The notes: generated from the sequence alone by a model not told the origin. A DNA stretch of 64,000 bases from Crocinitomicaceae bacterium TMED114 (GCA_002172485.2 NHFP02000010.1:89208-153207); one strand, 5' to 3'. Shown: positions 18,447 through 28,800, counted from the stretch's first letter. Numbers and translations are program-made.

Positions 18447-18454
18447 TACCTTCG
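18447..18454 (+). promoter_or_regulatory. -7-like element TACCTTCG before the rRNA methyltransferase gene
   Basis: The final G is exactly 5 nt before ATG 18459; the element fixes the start at 18459 rather than the longer open frame. Confidence 0.55.
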
Positions 18455-18458
18455 CGGC

Positions 18459-19685
18459 ATGTCCAACCTCTCCGCACATCCGGACGTCCACCTTCATCCT
18501 GGCAAGGAAAAGCCCATCAAACAGGGCCACCCCTGGGTGTTTTCTGGCGCCATATCGCGCATCGAAGTGGACGACGCGGCGCCCGCAGCTGGAGATTGGG
18601 TTCGGGTCCGCGATAGCAAAGGCAGCTTTCTTGGCTGGGGGCATTGGGGGGATGGGAGCATCGCCGTGCGCATCCTCGAGCGCCGGCAGGAAACCGCGCC
18701 GCCTATCAAGGAATGGTGGGCCAATCACCTGTCGCGTTGTCTGGATGTCCGAATCGCAACGGGGTTGTGGAATGGCGGTTCAGACGAGCGCGGGTTCCGA
18801 GCCGTTCACGGTGAGGGCGACGGGTTGTCGGGCTTGGTCATTGACATCTACGCAGGGCTTGCGGTCATCCAAACCCACAGCCTTGGCATGCACCGGGCAT
18901 TGGACGACATCGCGGATGGATTGCGCGCTGCCATGGGGAACGCTTTGCTTGGCATGGTCAACAAGAGCGGCAACTTGCTGCAGAAGCTCGAAGGACACAA
19001 CGGTAAAGACCGGGATGGCTGGCTGTGGTCCACAAAAGAAGTGGACCTGCCCCACCCTTTCCAGGAGCACGGCATCGCATATGAAGTCGATCCCGTTCGC
19101 GGACAGAAGACGGGATTCTTCTTAGATCAACGCGACAACCGGGCCCTGCTCATGGACATGGCGCAGGGCAAAGCCGTGCTCAACGCATTCAGTTACACCG
19201 GAGGATTCAGCATGGCAGCGCTCCGAGGCGGCAGCCCTCGTGTCATCAGCCTCGATGCCTCACAACCTGCCGTTGATGCAGCCCAGCGACACGCGGAACT
19301 CAATGGCTTTGGCGACCGACACGAGGGAGTGTGTGGCGATGTGATGGCGTACCTGAGGCAAACCGATGCCCTTCCGCCCTTCGTGATCCTCGACCCACCC
19401 GCGTATGCCAAGAGCCGCAAGGCCCGTCACAAGGCGGTTCAAGGCTACAAGCGTCTCAATGAGACTGCACTCCGAAAAATGCCGGAGAACAGCGTGCTGT
19501 GGACGTTCAGTTGCTCTCAAGTGGTGGATGCCCGGCTCTTCGAAGACACCGTGGTGGCCGCAGCCTTGGCATCAGGACGCCAGGTGCGCATCCTGCGGCG
19601 CTTGGGACAACCCGCTGACCACCCCACCCAAGCCGGGCACGGAGAAGCGCGTTACCTAAAAGGACTCATTCTCCACATAACCTGA
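18459..19685 (+). CDS. RlmI-type 23S rRNA (cytosine-C5) methyltransferase
   Basis: 408 residues from ATG 18459. The N-terminal PUA-like RNA-binding domain contains HPWVFSGAI, a family hallmark. The EEHGI-type linker and the SAM-binding domain follow (GQKTGFFLDQRDNR, VLNAFSYTGGF), with the catalytic DPPAYAKSRK near residue 311 and FSCSQ with the second Cys. E. coli RlmI modifies C1962 of 23S rRNA; this assignment follows the family. It starts 45 bp after recQ but carries its own promoter-like element. Confidence 0.87.
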   Translation: MSNLSAHPDVHLHPGKEKPIKQGHPWVFSGAISRIEVDDAAPAAGDWVRVRDSKGSFLGWGHWGDGSIAVRILERRQETAPPIKEWWANHLSRCLDVRIATGLWNGGSDERGFRAVHGEGDGLSGLVIDIYAGLAVIQTHSLGMHRALDDIADGLRAAMGNALLGMVNKSGNLLQKLEGHNGKDRDGWLWSTKEVDLPHPFQEHGIAYEVDPVRGQKTGFFLDQRDNRALLMDMAQGKAVLNAFSYTGGFSMAALRGGSPRVISLDASQPAVDAAQRHAELNGFGDRHEGVCGDVMAYLRQTDALPPFVILDPPAYAKSRKARHKAVQGYKRLNETALRKMPENSVLWTFSCSQVVDARLFEDTVVAAALASGRQVRILRRLGQPADHPTQAGHGEARYLKGLILHIT

Positions 19686-19691
19686 CCCGCA

Positions 19692-20330
19692 TCAAGGCTG
19701 CAATCGGGCCACTTTCCAATCCCCAGCTTCGCGGGTGAACCGAAAACGGTCGTGCAAACGGCCAGGACGTCCCTGCCAGAATTCAACCTCGCTGGCGATG
19801 AGGCGGTATCCGCCCCAGTGCGGTGGACGGGGAACGTCTCCCGGAAACCGGGCCTCCATGTTCTGCCGCGCCTGCTCCAACGCAGCGCGGTCCTCAACAG
19901 CTGTGCTCTGCTCCGACGCCCATGCACCGATGCGGCTGGCGCGGGGGCGGGACTCGAAGTAGCGGTCGGACTCGGCGGGCGACAACGGTTCCACCTGACC
20001 ACGGACCCGGAGCTGCCGCTCCAGTTCTCGCCAGAAAAATGTGACGGCCGCATGCGGATGGGCCGTCAATTGACGTCCCTTTTCACTGCGATAATTCGTG
20101 TAAAAGGACAAAGAGGGCACCCCGTCGTCCCAAGTCAGGTCGCGCAACAACACGATTCGGGCATCCGGATGTCCATCCTCACCGATGGACGACAAGGTCA
20201 TGGCATTGTAATCCTCTGGATCGGCCTGACGCGCCGCTTCCAGCCAGTTTTGAAGCCACGCTTCTGGGTGCGCCGGAGCTTGGTCCAACATCCCTTTCGC
20301 ATAATCCTTGCGGTCTTCGTAATCGCCCAT
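19692..20330 (-). CDS. pdxH: Pyridoxamine 5'-phosphate oxidase
   Basis: 212 residues, the usual length. FMN- and PLP-site motifs are present: the N-terminal DPEDYNAMTLSSIG, RIVLLRD, FYTNYRSEKGRQL, FFWRELERQ(L)R and the C-terminal EFWQGRPGRLHDR. It oxidises pyridoxine and pyridoxamine phosphates to PLP. It lies 17 bp downstream of the dioxygenase-methyltransferase fusion on the same strand, so the two are probably co-transcribed. Convergent with the rRNA methyltransferase. Confidence 0.95.
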   Translation of the reverse strand: MGDYEDRKDYAKGMLDQAPAHPEAWLQNWLEAARQADPEDYNAMTLSSIGEDGHPDARIVLLRDLTWDDGVPSLSFYTNYRSEKGRQLTAHPHAAVTFFWRELERQLRVRGQVEPLSPAESDRYFESRPRASRIGAWASEQSTAVEDRAALEQARQNMEARFPGDVPRPPHWGGYRLIASEVEFWQGRPGRLHDRFRFTREAGDWKVARLQP

Positions 20331-20347
20331 GGTGGCACAACCGGGTT

Positions 20348-21757
20348 TTACCGGCTCAGGTTCCCCACTTCTTCAGGCTTTTCGCACACCAGGAGCAGAT
20401 TGCCCTGCGTCGCGCCCTCTTCCAGCAGCTCACCTGAGTTCTCGACATAACCAATCCGGTGCACTTGGACCACCTTCAATCCGCACGACTCGACCAAGGC
20501 CGTCATGCGCTCCTCGGTGCAATAATGGAGGAACGTCACCGTCTCACCGCCATGGCGCTTGTAAAACAAGTCCCCGCGCTCGTACCCCTCCGATTCCAGG
20601 CCCAGGTGGTCAAACACACGCGTGGCCTCAGGCCCCCACTCGTAGGGATTCTCGAGATTGAAGACATCGAAATAGAATCGGCCGCCGGGCTTCAGAATGC
20701 GACACATCTTTTCCAAGCTTTTCCTGCGGTCTGCCTCACTCGGAATGTGGCCAAACGCATAGAGGAATGTCGCAGCGTCGTACGCGCCCGATTCCATGTG
20801 GATGTCGTTCCAATGGCCGATGCGGCCGACGATCCCACGCTCTTTCGCCTTCGTCAACATGGACGCACTGATGTCCACGCCTTCCATGGCGTAGTCCAAT
20901 CCACTGGCATCGCGAATGTCCACGGCACGGCGTCCAGTACCGCAGGCCACATGCACCACCTGCTCAACCCCCTGTTTCGCGAGGTCTTCGGCGATCACAG
21001 CATTGATGGCTCCGGTGTAGGCCCTTCGCTTGTCGTTCCCATCATCGAGGTGGTCGTAGATGTCGGCCTGCTCTGAGTAATACGCAGAAATGCTGCGCAG
21101 GATGTCGTCCGGCGAGGGCTTGGGAATCAATGGATAAATACGGTGGGTCCGGTGCCCGGCCACCTCTGAAATCGGGATGAAGGTGAAGGCGTCTTTTTCC
21201 AGCCGACGGAAACCGAATTCATCTTGGTTGAACGAGGCCGTGGTGGCGTGTTCGTTCAGTTCTCCGAGCCATTCTTTCTCCGCATCAAACAACACCATGC
21301 CATCCAAGGTGTCCAGCGCAGGGGCGTAGAAATGGACCGTTACGAGCGGTTTGTCCGGGCTTGGATTGACAATCTTGTGAATGGTGCCATCCGGTTCCGG
21401 AAGCACACCGCCGGCACTGACCCGCAAAGCCAGACCCTCCCGAAGTTCCCTCCGCTCCGCATCATAGGTGTACTCGACATTTTCAACCTCGCCCTCGAGG
21501 CACAGAACGTAACCCCAGAACCCCTCGTGATGGTGGATGGCACTCTCCACGCCGGGTGGCCAGTGCAACACCACCACTTCGAAAGGATCGAGCAACAAGA
21601 TGTTGCGCGCATAATTGTCCGTCATGCCCTCGATGGAGGGAATGCACACCCTGAGGTCCAATTCACCGGGATCAATGCTGCGGACCAAATTCCCCATCCA
21701 TTCAAAGTCAAAGCCTTCTGGCGTTGTCTTTCGGATGGTCTCAATCAGCGCTTGCAT
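20348..21757 (-). CDS. Cysteine-dioxygenase-like cupin fused to a SAM-dependent methyltransferase
   Basis: 469 residues from ATG 21757, chosen because a TATCTTCG element lies just upstream. Residues ~1-180 form a thiol-dioxygenase cupin: an iron-site IHHHEGFWGYVLCLEG near residue 72 and a distal His in GTIHKI near 128. Five residues after the second ligand His is Gly, as in bacterial cysteine dioxygenases that lack the Cys-Tyr crosslink. Residues ~235-460 form a class I methyltransferase (AYYSEQADIYD, motif I VVHVACGTGRRAVD, post-I EGVDIS, FYFDVFNLENPYEW). One chain could oxidise a thiol to a sulfinate and methylate the same or a related product. Substrate unknown; pdxH follows directly. Confidence 0.8.
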   Translation of the reverse strand: MQALIETIRKTTPEGFDFEWMGNLVRSIDPGELDLRVCIPSIEGMTDNYARNILLLDPFEVVVLHWPPGVESAIHHHEGFWGYVLCLEGEVENVEYTYDAERRELREGLALRVSAGGVLPEPDGTIHKIVNPSPDKPLVTVHFYAPALDTLDGMVLFDAEKEWLGELNEHATTASFNQDEFGFRRLEKDAFTFIPISEVAGHRTHRIYPLIPKPSPDDILRSISAYYSEQADIYDHLDDGNDKRRAYTGAINAVIAEDLAKQGVEQVVHVACGTGRRAVDIRDASGLDYAMEGVDISASMLTKAKERGIVGRIGHWNDIHMESGAYDAATFLYAFGHIPSEADRRKSLEKMCRILKPGGRFYFDVFNLENPYEWGPEATRVFDHLGLESEGYERGDLFYKRHGGETVTFLHYCTEERMTALVESCGLKVVQVHRIGYVENSGELLEEGATQGNLLLVCEKPEEVGNLSR

Positions 21758-21778
21758 GACGGCGAATTCGATGTTGCC

Positions 21779-21786
21779 CGAAGATA
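21779..21786 (-). promoter_or_regulatory. -7-like element TATCTTCG upstream of the fusion gene
   Basis: It lies 22 nt before the ATG at 21757, so the mRNA would have a short leader. Confidence 0.45.
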
Positions 21787-21893
21787 ACGCGGGATGAGCG
21801 GCACAGCCAATGGCATGGGGATTCTGGTTTGGAGAATGAAACCTTTTCGTAGCCACTCTGGTACAGGGGGGCGATTCCAACTTGTTTTTGCCC

Positions 21894-22112
21894 ATGTCCA
21901 CCCGACGCATTGTGAGCTATGAAAAGCTCGACCAGTCCATTCGCAAATTGATCAAGTCCGATTACCCGGACGGATTTGAAGGACGCACCTTCAATCTTCG
22001 CCTGCCCACGAGCAAGGACGTCTTCAAGATGATCCGATTCGAAGCTGAAGGCATTCAATACATGATCAAACTCGGTCCCGCCATTGAAGGTGTGGATTAC
22101 GCGGTCGATTGA
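21894..22112 (+). CDS. Small conserved-looking protein of unknown function
   Basis: 72 residues from ATG 21894 (MSTRRIVSYEKLDQSIRKL). The sequence is a plausible small alpha/beta protein with charged helices and an aromatic C-terminal half (MIRFEAEGIQYMIKLG); there is no signal peptide or membrane segment. It is a compact gene between divergent and co-directional neighbours and is followed by a terminator, both supporting a real gene. I do not recognise the family. Confidence 0.6.
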   Translation: MSTRRIVSYEKLDQSIRKLIKSDYPDGFEGRTFNLRLPTSKDVFKMIRFEAEGIQYMIKLGPAIEGVDYAVD

Positions 22113-22130
22113 TTTCGACATTCTATCTGC

Positions 22131-22178
22131 CATGAAACAGGGGGCATGCCGAACTTCGGCTGTCTCCTGTTTTCATTT
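22131..22178 (+). terminator. Probable terminator after the small gene
   Basis: ATGAAACAGG pairs with CCTGTTTTCAT across an inner GCCGAA-C-TTCGGC hairpin, and the 3' arm is T-rich. The T tract is short, so strength is uncertain. Confidence 0.5.
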
Positions 22179-22179
22179 G
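22172..22179 (+). promoter_or_regulatory. -7-like element TTCATTTG before phoD
   Basis: One mismatch to TAnnTTTG; the final G is exactly 5 nt before ATG 22184. It overlaps the 3' arm of the preceding terminator. Confidence 0.4.
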
Positions 22180-22183
22180 CCCC

Positions 22184-23515
22184 ATGCGCCTCCTTTCCGC
22201 CCTTCTGCTCCTCTGCCACCCCTGCGTTCTGCTCGGCCAAGCAGCCTGTCAACCCATGGTCGGACATGTGGGGCTGCGCGATGCCCGGATTTGGATGCAA
22301 GCCACCCAGGAAGGACACGTGCTCCTCGAATGCTGGGCAGACAGCTTGGACGCCCCATCCGCAGCCGATCTTCATTCCGCGAGCGGAGAGGTCTTGGCCC
22401 TCAACGCTTGGACCCACACCTTCGTTGTGGGCGGACTCGAGCCCGGCACAGACTATCGGTTCCGCATCACGCTCAATGGGGAGGAAGTCTCGGAAGGTCT
22501 GACCCCCGACCGCATGGCTTTCCGCACCCAACCCTTGTGGGATTACAGATTTGACCCGCCGGACTTCACCGTGGCTTTGGGCTCTTGCTCTTTCATCAAT
22601 GAGCCGGCATACGACCGGCCCGGCAAGGGCTATGGAGGTGGCTATTCCATTTTCGAAACCATCGCCGAATCCAATCCAGACCTCATGCTCTGGCTGGGGG
22701 ACAACGTGTATTTCCGTGAGGTCGACTGGGGCAGCGAAAGCGGCATGCAGCATCGGTACAGCCATTTGCGCCGCCTGCCGGAGCTTCAACCGCTCCTCGG
22801 CGCATGTCCCCACTACGCCATCTGGGATGACCACGACTTCGGGCCCAACAATGCGGACGGAAGTTGGATACACAAGGACTGGGCCAAGTCCACATTCGAG
22901 TCCTTCTGGCCCAACCCCTCCTGCGGCCTCCCCGACCGCGATGGCCAAGGCATCACGAGTGCATTTCGGTTCCACGATGTCGACTTCTTCCTCATGGACA
23001 ACCGGACCTTCCGACTGAATCCCGACAATCTGACCCGGACGCCCCGCATGTTGGGTGAGGCTCAAATCGATTGGCTCATCGCCGCACTCCAATACAGCAA
23101 AGCTCCATTCAAAGTGGTCGCCACCGGTGGACAGGTGGTGAGCGACTATGCGGCCTATGAAAACTTCGCCATGTTCGAAGCGGAACGGGAGATGCTACTT
23201 GCAAGGATTCGAGACGAGGACATCCACGGGGTGGTGTTTCTGACTGGGGATCGGCACAGCTCCGAATTGAGTGCCCTCGAATTGAAGTCCGGGCAAACCG
23301 TCCTCGACTTCACCTGCAGCGCACTCACGAGCAGCACCTACGACCACAGTCAAGAACCCAACCACAACCGCTTGGAAGGCACGAGTGTAGGCGTTCGGAA
23401 CTACGGAACAATGACGCTGACCGGCCCTCGCAAAGAGCGCGTAATGACCTTCCGCACATTCGATGCAGAAGGCGAACTTCTCTGGGAACGCAGTTTTGCT
23501 GCCGCCGACCTCTGA
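22184..23515 (+). CDS. phoD: PhoD-like alkaline phosphatase/phosphodiesterase, secreted
   Basis: 443 residues with an N-terminal signal peptide (LLSALLLLCHPCVLLGQ). A fibronectin-like N-terminal domain (about 25-115, ending in GLEPGTDYRFRI) precedes the PhoD metallophosphatase domain. Metal-site motifs include ALGSCSF, LMLWLGDNVY, YAIWDDHDFGPNNAD, the MDNRTFR segment and the late VFLTGDRHSSEL. PhoD enzymes release phosphate from mono- and diesters outside the cell. No Pho-box or phosphate transporter is visible nearby. It is convergent with the T9SS gene with no gap (stop to stop). Confidence 0.88.
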   Translation: MRLLSALLLLCHPCVLLGQAACQPMVGHVGLRDARIWMQATQEGHVLLECWADSLDAPSAADLHSASGEVLALNAWTHTFVVGGLEPGTDYRFRITLNGEEVSEGLTPDRMAFRTQPLWDYRFDPPDFTVALGSCSFINEPAYDRPGKGYGGGYSIFETIAESNPDLMLWLGDNVYFREVDWGSESGMQHRYSHLRRLPELQPLLGACPHYAIWDDHDFGPNNADGSWIHKDWAKSTFESFWPNPSCGLPDRDGQGITSAFRFHDVDFFLMDNRTFRLNPDNLTRTPRMLGEAQIDWLIAALQYSKAPFKVVATGGQVVSDYAAYENFAMFEAEREMLLARIRDEDIHGVVFLTGDRHSSELSALELKSGQTVLDFTCSALTSSTYDHSQEPNHNRLEGTSVGVRNYGTMTLTGPRKERVMTFRTFDAEGELLWERSFAAADL

Positions 23516-25699
23516 TCAGTCCTGCAACACCAACCGCAAGCTGCTGCTTGCGCCCGTGTTCGAAGCTACCCGCACCGTGTAGATTCCCGCGGGGTGCTGG
23601 GACAGGCTCCAAGTGATGCGGGTGCCCTCCATGGGCGTGGCATCGACGATTCGGCCCATGGGATCCTGCAAGAACAGCATACCACTGAAAGGAAGGTCAA
23701 ACTGCAAGGTCACCTGATCTTGTGCCGGGTTGGGCATGATCTTGAATGGGGAGGTCAATCGCTCCTCAATGCCCACAGGGATGGACACCACAACTGTGGT
23801 GCTGCATCCATCGTCTCCCGTGACCATCAAGGTCCATTCCCCTGAAGCCAGGTCGTCCGGATCCTCTGAACTCGTGCTGCCCGAAGGACCGTTCCATTCG
23901 ATGTCATAAGGTTCCACCCCTCCAGTGATGGTCACCTCTGCCCCACCATTCTCCTCCCCTGAATTCGACCCTTCAATGCTGTCCAAAGTGACCACAATGC
24001 CCTCAGGGTCCACGATGGACACGCTCGTGGTGTCGGAGCAGAGCGCACCGCTGGGCATCAACACCATGGCTTCTACAAAGTAATCGCCTGCGGGCAGGCC
24101 CAAGACATTCCCACTCACGTCACCGAGGTTGACGCCGTTGAGGATGTACTCGGTGGGCTCGACGTTATCCGCCACAAACACCGAAACATTGCCGTCCGAG
24201 CCTCCTGCGCAATCGGGCGAGGACGCGACAGCAAACAAGGCCACCTCAGGAGCCGGCTCCACCACAAAGGACTGGACTGCGCTGCACGCCGTGTCGCCAT
24301 CAAGTACCTCGAGCAGGTAGACGCCAGGATGCAGGGCACTGTAAGAAGCGCCTGTCCATGATCCCGTCACCGTGTCCACCGGTCCAAACAGCGTGTAAGT
24401 GACGGAATCGGTCAGGGCCGAATCCACGGTGAACATGGCTTCGCCATCGCCAACCAGAGGGCAGGATTCCATGACGAGCGAATCCAGTGTGAGAACGAGG
24501 TCGCAATACGTGCAGCTTCCGTCTTCTTGCGTCGCTTGGGGATTGAAGTTGGATGCATTGGCATCGGTGCACCCCAAGCAAGACGTGTACTCGCAATTGT
24601 TGGCGTCCAACACCGCCGTCGCATCATAATTGCACGCCTCGGGCTCCAGACAGCCGGCACAAGAAGTGTATTCGCAAAGGCCACTTTCGATTGTGGCTTC
24701 AGGATTGAAATTGCAGGCTCCGACATCGGTACATCCGTAGCAGGTGAAGTCGCAAAAAGTCAGGTCGTTGATCACGGCGGTGCTGTCGTAGTTGCAGGCC
24801 GAAACCAATCCACATCCTGCGCAGGTCAAGTACTCACAGGAGCCGTCATCGAAGGTTCCAAAGGGGTTGTAATTGCAAGCCCCGACATCCAGACAGGCCC
24901 CGACCTCCACACCGTCGCAGATGAGCACGAAGTCAAACCCGCCGACAGCCGGCGTCACGGCGTTGGAGCCGCTGACGTGCAGAAAGTACTCCACTCCTTC
25001 CTCACTGTCCCATTCTATAGCAGATGCCAGAAAATTCTCGTTGCAGGGTTCGGCAAAGAAGTCCACTTCATCCTGATCGTCATTTCCTGCCACGCAATCC
25101 AAATTGTCGCAGTCGCCCTCATACACGCTGAGATAGGTGTCGTACTCCGTCTCCTCGAAACACATGGTCGCTCGAAGTGTATCTCCAGTCCCCATGATGG
25201 TGTACCACAGGCCGCCATGGAAATAACCTCCAACGTTGTATTGGTCGCAAAAGGCAGACTCCGTGGTGTCTGCGCACTCTGTGGTGGCGGTCACCAATTG
25301 TCCGCAACCAATGGGTTCTGCCAAGCCGCATTCATCATTGTCGACAGGAAGGCAAAACCCGTTGCAATCGTAGCCATCCTGCGCGTAGTAGCAACTGCCA
25401 TCCTCTTCTGTGTAGACAGGAGCCCAATTGCAGGCCTCAGGATCTGTGCATCCCGGAAATTCAAACGGGTCACATACGCCGTCCATGTCTTCGTCGCAGA
25501 GACAATTTCCGTCGCAGTCGAAGCAAAACATGGGGTATTCACAAGTGCCGTCGTCTTCCGTCGCTTGGGGATCATAGTTGCACGCCTCGGAATCGGTGCA
25601 CCCCGGCACCAGACCATGGGGAGTCATTGAAACTGCACCCCAAGAGATGGCGGGGAGGGTCGTACTGGCCAAAAAGGAAAGCAGCAGAATGGCGCGCAT
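23516..25699 (-). CDS. T9SS cargo protein with seven CNY-type Cys-rich repeats
   Basis: 727 residues from ATG 25699 (signal peptide ILLLSFLASTTLPAIS). It contains seven copies of a ~35-residue Cys-rich unit of the form GCTDxxACNYxPxATxDDGSCxY, two before and five after a PPC-like beta-sandwich region (about 110-270; LRATMCFEETEYDTYLSVYEG). Ig/PKD-like beta domains and a SprB-type repeat (GGVEPYDIEWNGP) follow, and a type-A sorting tail begins FKIMPNPAQDQV. It should be exported by T9SS and anchored to the cell surface. The role may be adhesion or structural; no enzyme domain is seen. A TATCTTTTAG element lies 16 nt upstream. Confidence 0.82.
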   Translation of the reverse strand: MRAILLLSFLASTTLPAISWGAVSMTPHGLVPGCTDSEACNYDPQATEDDGTCEYPMFCFDCDGNCLCDEDMDGVCDPFEFPGCTDPEACNWAPVYTEEDGSCYYAQDGYDCNGFCLPVDNDECGLAEPIGCGQLVTATTECADTTESAFCDQYNVGGYFHGGLWYTIMGTGDTLRATMCFEETEYDTYLSVYEGDCDNLDCVAGNDDQDEVDFFAEPCNENFLASAIEWDSEEGVEYFLHVSGSNAVTPAVGGFDFVLICDGVEVGACLDVGACNYNPFGTFDDGSCEYLTCAGCGLVSACNYDSTAVINDLTFCDFTCYGCTDVGACNFNPEATIESGLCEYTSCAGCLEPEACNYDATAVLDANNCEYTSCLGCTDANASNFNPQATQEDGSCTYCDLVLTLDSLVMESCPLVGDGEAMFTVDSALTDSVTYTLFGPVDTVTGSWTGASYSALHPGVYLLEVLDGDTACSAVQSFVVEPAPEVALFAVASSPDCAGGSDGNVSVFVADNVEPTEYILNGVNLGDVSGNVLGLPAGDYFVEAMVLMPSGALCSDTTSVSIVDPEGIVVTLDSIEGSNSGEENGGAEVTITGGVEPYDIEWNGPSGSTSSEDPDDLASGEWTLMVTGDDGCSTTVVVSIPVGIEERLTSPFKIMPNPAQDQVTLQFDLPFSGMLFLQDPMGRIVDATPMEGTRITWSLSQHPAGIYTVRVASNTGASSSLRLVLQD

Positions 25700-25715
25700 G
25701 GTTGTCGATTTCTCC

Positions 25716-25725
25716 CTAAAAGATA
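25716..25725 (-). promoter_or_regulatory. -7-like element TATCTTTTAG upstream of the 727-residue T9SS gene
   Basis: It lies between the terminator of the upstream T9SS gene and the ATG at 25699, suggesting separate transcription. Confidence 0.4.
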
Positions 25726-25744
25726 CCTCGAAAACGCTGGGCTT

Positions 25745-25781
25745 GAAAGAAGAAACGCCACCCCTTTCGGGATGGCGTTTC
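25745..25781 (-). terminator. Terminator after the 1369-residue T9SS gene
   Basis: On the minus strand, GAAACGCCA (read from 25781) and TGGCGTTTC (to 25752) form a perfect 9-bp stem with an inner C/G-rich extension, followed by TTCTTTC. Confidence 0.75.
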
Positions 25782-25805
25782 CAAATCGCTTGCTGTTTCG
25801 GAGGA

Positions 25806-28800
25806 TCAGTGGCGCACAACCAGACGCTGGGTGGCGTGGCTGTTGCCAGCTGTCAGACGGACTTGGTACACGCCGTCGGACAGGCTGCCGAAGTCCATTT
25901 GGAGCTGGCCTGCGATCGTCATGCCTTCCTGTCGGAAGACGCGGCGACCTGCACCATCAAATACCTCGAGAATGGCGCCCTCCACAAACTGGTTGAGTTC
26001 CAAGGTCAGCTGACCGCTCGTGGGGTTCGGCATGAATGCAATGCCGAGGTCTCCCACCACTTCGGTCAGTCCGACCGTGGTCAAGGTCACCACTTCGTCT
26101 TCTTCACAGCCGTTGTCGTCGGTCACCGTCAAAGTATAAGTACCGTCGGTCAGGCCATCGATGTCCTCGGTGTCATACGGGCCACCAGGACCTTCCCAGT
26201 TATAGCTGTAGTCTCCAGTACCTCCGGAGACGCTGACGGAAATTTCTCCGTTCGGAGCATCGTTCGGATCCACTTGGGAATCCACTGTGATGACGATGGC
26301 GTCCGGCTCTTCCACTTCAGCGGAAATGTTCGCTACGCAGCCATTCGCGTCGGTCGCGAACACCGTGTACGGGCCGGCGTCGAGACCGGTGAAGTTTCCG
26401 TCGATGTTGCTCTCCTCACCCAATTCGAAGGTAATGACGCCCGTGCCACCTTCGCTCGTGACGAGAATGGAGCCCGTGTCATCGCCGTTGCAATCCACAT
26501 CCGAAGCGAATGCAAACAACTGGAGGGCCGCAGCCTCATCCACGTAGACCTCCAGGGTGTCCGTACACATCAGGGAGTCCATGGCCACCACCATGTAGGA
26601 GCCTCCTCCCAACTGATCAAAGACCGAGCTGCTCTGGAAAGGTTCATCCTCGAAGGCGTAGTTCACCGTTCCGAAGCCTCCAGTCGTGCCTTCGATGGTG
26701 ATGCTGCCATTCATGTCACCAGCACAGGTCACATCCACCACCGCCACCGCAGTATCGATGGCCAGCATGCAGTACTCGCAGGTCGCATCGTCAATGGTCG
26801 CTGTGGGGTCATAATTTGCTGCAGCCTCATCTGTACAGCCCAAGCAGCTGTAGTCACAGAGCTCCAGGTTGTTGTCGGTGGCCGACTCGTCGTAGTTGCA
26901 GGCATTGAGGTCGAGACACCCTTCGATTTCATTTTCGTCACACACACCGTCGCCGTCCGCGTCGTTCAGGCAGTTGCCGTCGCAATCCACATAGGGGTCA
27001 CCGTAGATGTCCACAGGGTACATGCACGTGCCATCGTCGATGGTGGCGTCCATATCGAAGTTGCAGGCCTCCATTTCGGTACAGCCGGCGCAGCTGTCGT
27101 ATTCACAGCTTCCGTCATCCTCAGTGGCATCCGGGTTGTAGTTGCAGGCATTGTCGTAGGTGCAACCATCCACCTCAGCTTCGTCACAGATGCCGTCGCC
27201 ATCGGTGTCGTTCAAGCAATTGCCCAGGCAATCGACGTAGTCGACGCCGTAGATGTCTTCGACGAATTGGCAACTGAGCGGGTCATTGATGGTCACTTCT
27301 GGATCGTAGTTGCAGGCCAACTCATTGAGGCAACCGGCACAGCTCTCAGATTCGCAGGACCCATCATCCAAGGTAGCCAGCGGATTGTAGTTGCAACTCA
27401 CAAGCGACGTGCAACCTTCGATGACCGGCACAATGACTGCGTCGATCACGTGCACCACACCGTTCTCCGCGAGGAGGTCGGCAATGATGATTTCCGCATC
27501 GTTGATGAAAATGCTGTTGCCAGAGAAGGAAATGGTCGCTGTCTCGCCATTGATCATCGGAATGGTCATGCCGTTGGTCAGCATGTCGCTGGTCACACTG
27601 TCTGCCACGACGTGGTAGCTCAGCACGTCAGTGAGCAACAGCGGATCATTGAGCAGGTAGGCCAATTCGGCATCGGACAAAGCGTCCACTGCAGCGTCAG
27701 TCGGAGCAAACACCGTCCAAGCGCCGCCGAAGGTCAATGCACTGTCCAGTTCTGCGGCCTCAATCAGGTCTTCCAACACCGTGTGGACTTCGCTGTCCGC
27801 GATGATGTCGAACACGCTGGCGGCTGGGTACTCACAGCTGCCGTCGTCGTCGGTGGCGGCTCCATCGAAGTTGATGGCCGTCATGTCCGTACATCCGGGG
27901 ACCTCTCCCTCATCACACACCCCGTCGTTGTCCATGTCATTGATGCAGTTTCCGTCGCAATCCACGTAATCCACACTGTATACATCCTCGGGGTAGAGAC
28001 AGTCCTCATCTGGGGCCACACACGCCTCTCCAATGTTAAAGTTCAAGTAGATGTCATTGGCGCCAATGCCGTTCTCGAACACCTGTACGTAGAAATTGCC
28101 TTCGACCTCTCCGTCCGTGGTGAGCTGCGCAATGAGGACCTGGTTGTCAGGGTGATTGGCTGCGATGCCGTTGGCATCACCGTTGAGGGCGAACCAAGTG
28201 CCACCGACGTTGTCGTCGATGACGATGTCACCACCCGCCGCTCCGAAGCCAGGGTCGAAGTTGGTGTACCAGGAGTTGTCGGAGCTCTGTAGAATGCTGA
28301 CTTCCCCTTCTCCAAGCGTGGACTGGGGAGCAGAGGACAGTCCAATCGTGACCCAGCTGTCGTATTCGAGGTTCGGGAACGTTTCAAACAGGGGGGTCTG
28401 AATGCCATTCGACGTCACACCACCCAAAGCATCATGAAAGAAACTCGTACTGGTGGTCACCGCCATGGGGTTGTTCATGTCACCCGATACCGAGCTCACA
28501 AAGTCATCCGGGTTGGCGCACTTCACGTAGTAGCGATACGTGGTCATGCCAGCCAAATCGCCTTCCGTGTGCACCATAACGGTGTCCACAATCAGGCAGT
28601 AGTCAGCCTCGGTCGCCACAGCAATCGGGTCGTAATTACAGGCCACAGGGTCTGAGCAGCCTTCCTCTTCATCGCAGAGGCCATCGTTGTCCTGATCGTT
28701 CAAGCAATTGCCGTCGCAATCGACGTAATCCGCAGCAGGGTAAGTGCATGAACCATCGTCTGCATCCGCCATGTCATTGTAGTTGCACGCCGTGGCATCC

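Noticed and set aside
25578-28292. 904-codon open frame on the plus strand opposite the 1369-residue T9SS gene
   Set aside because: It is antisense to a protein with a signal peptide, many known repeats and a sorting tail. It is His/Val-rich, has no domain, and exists because the Asp/Cys-rich repeat codons have few stops in that frame.
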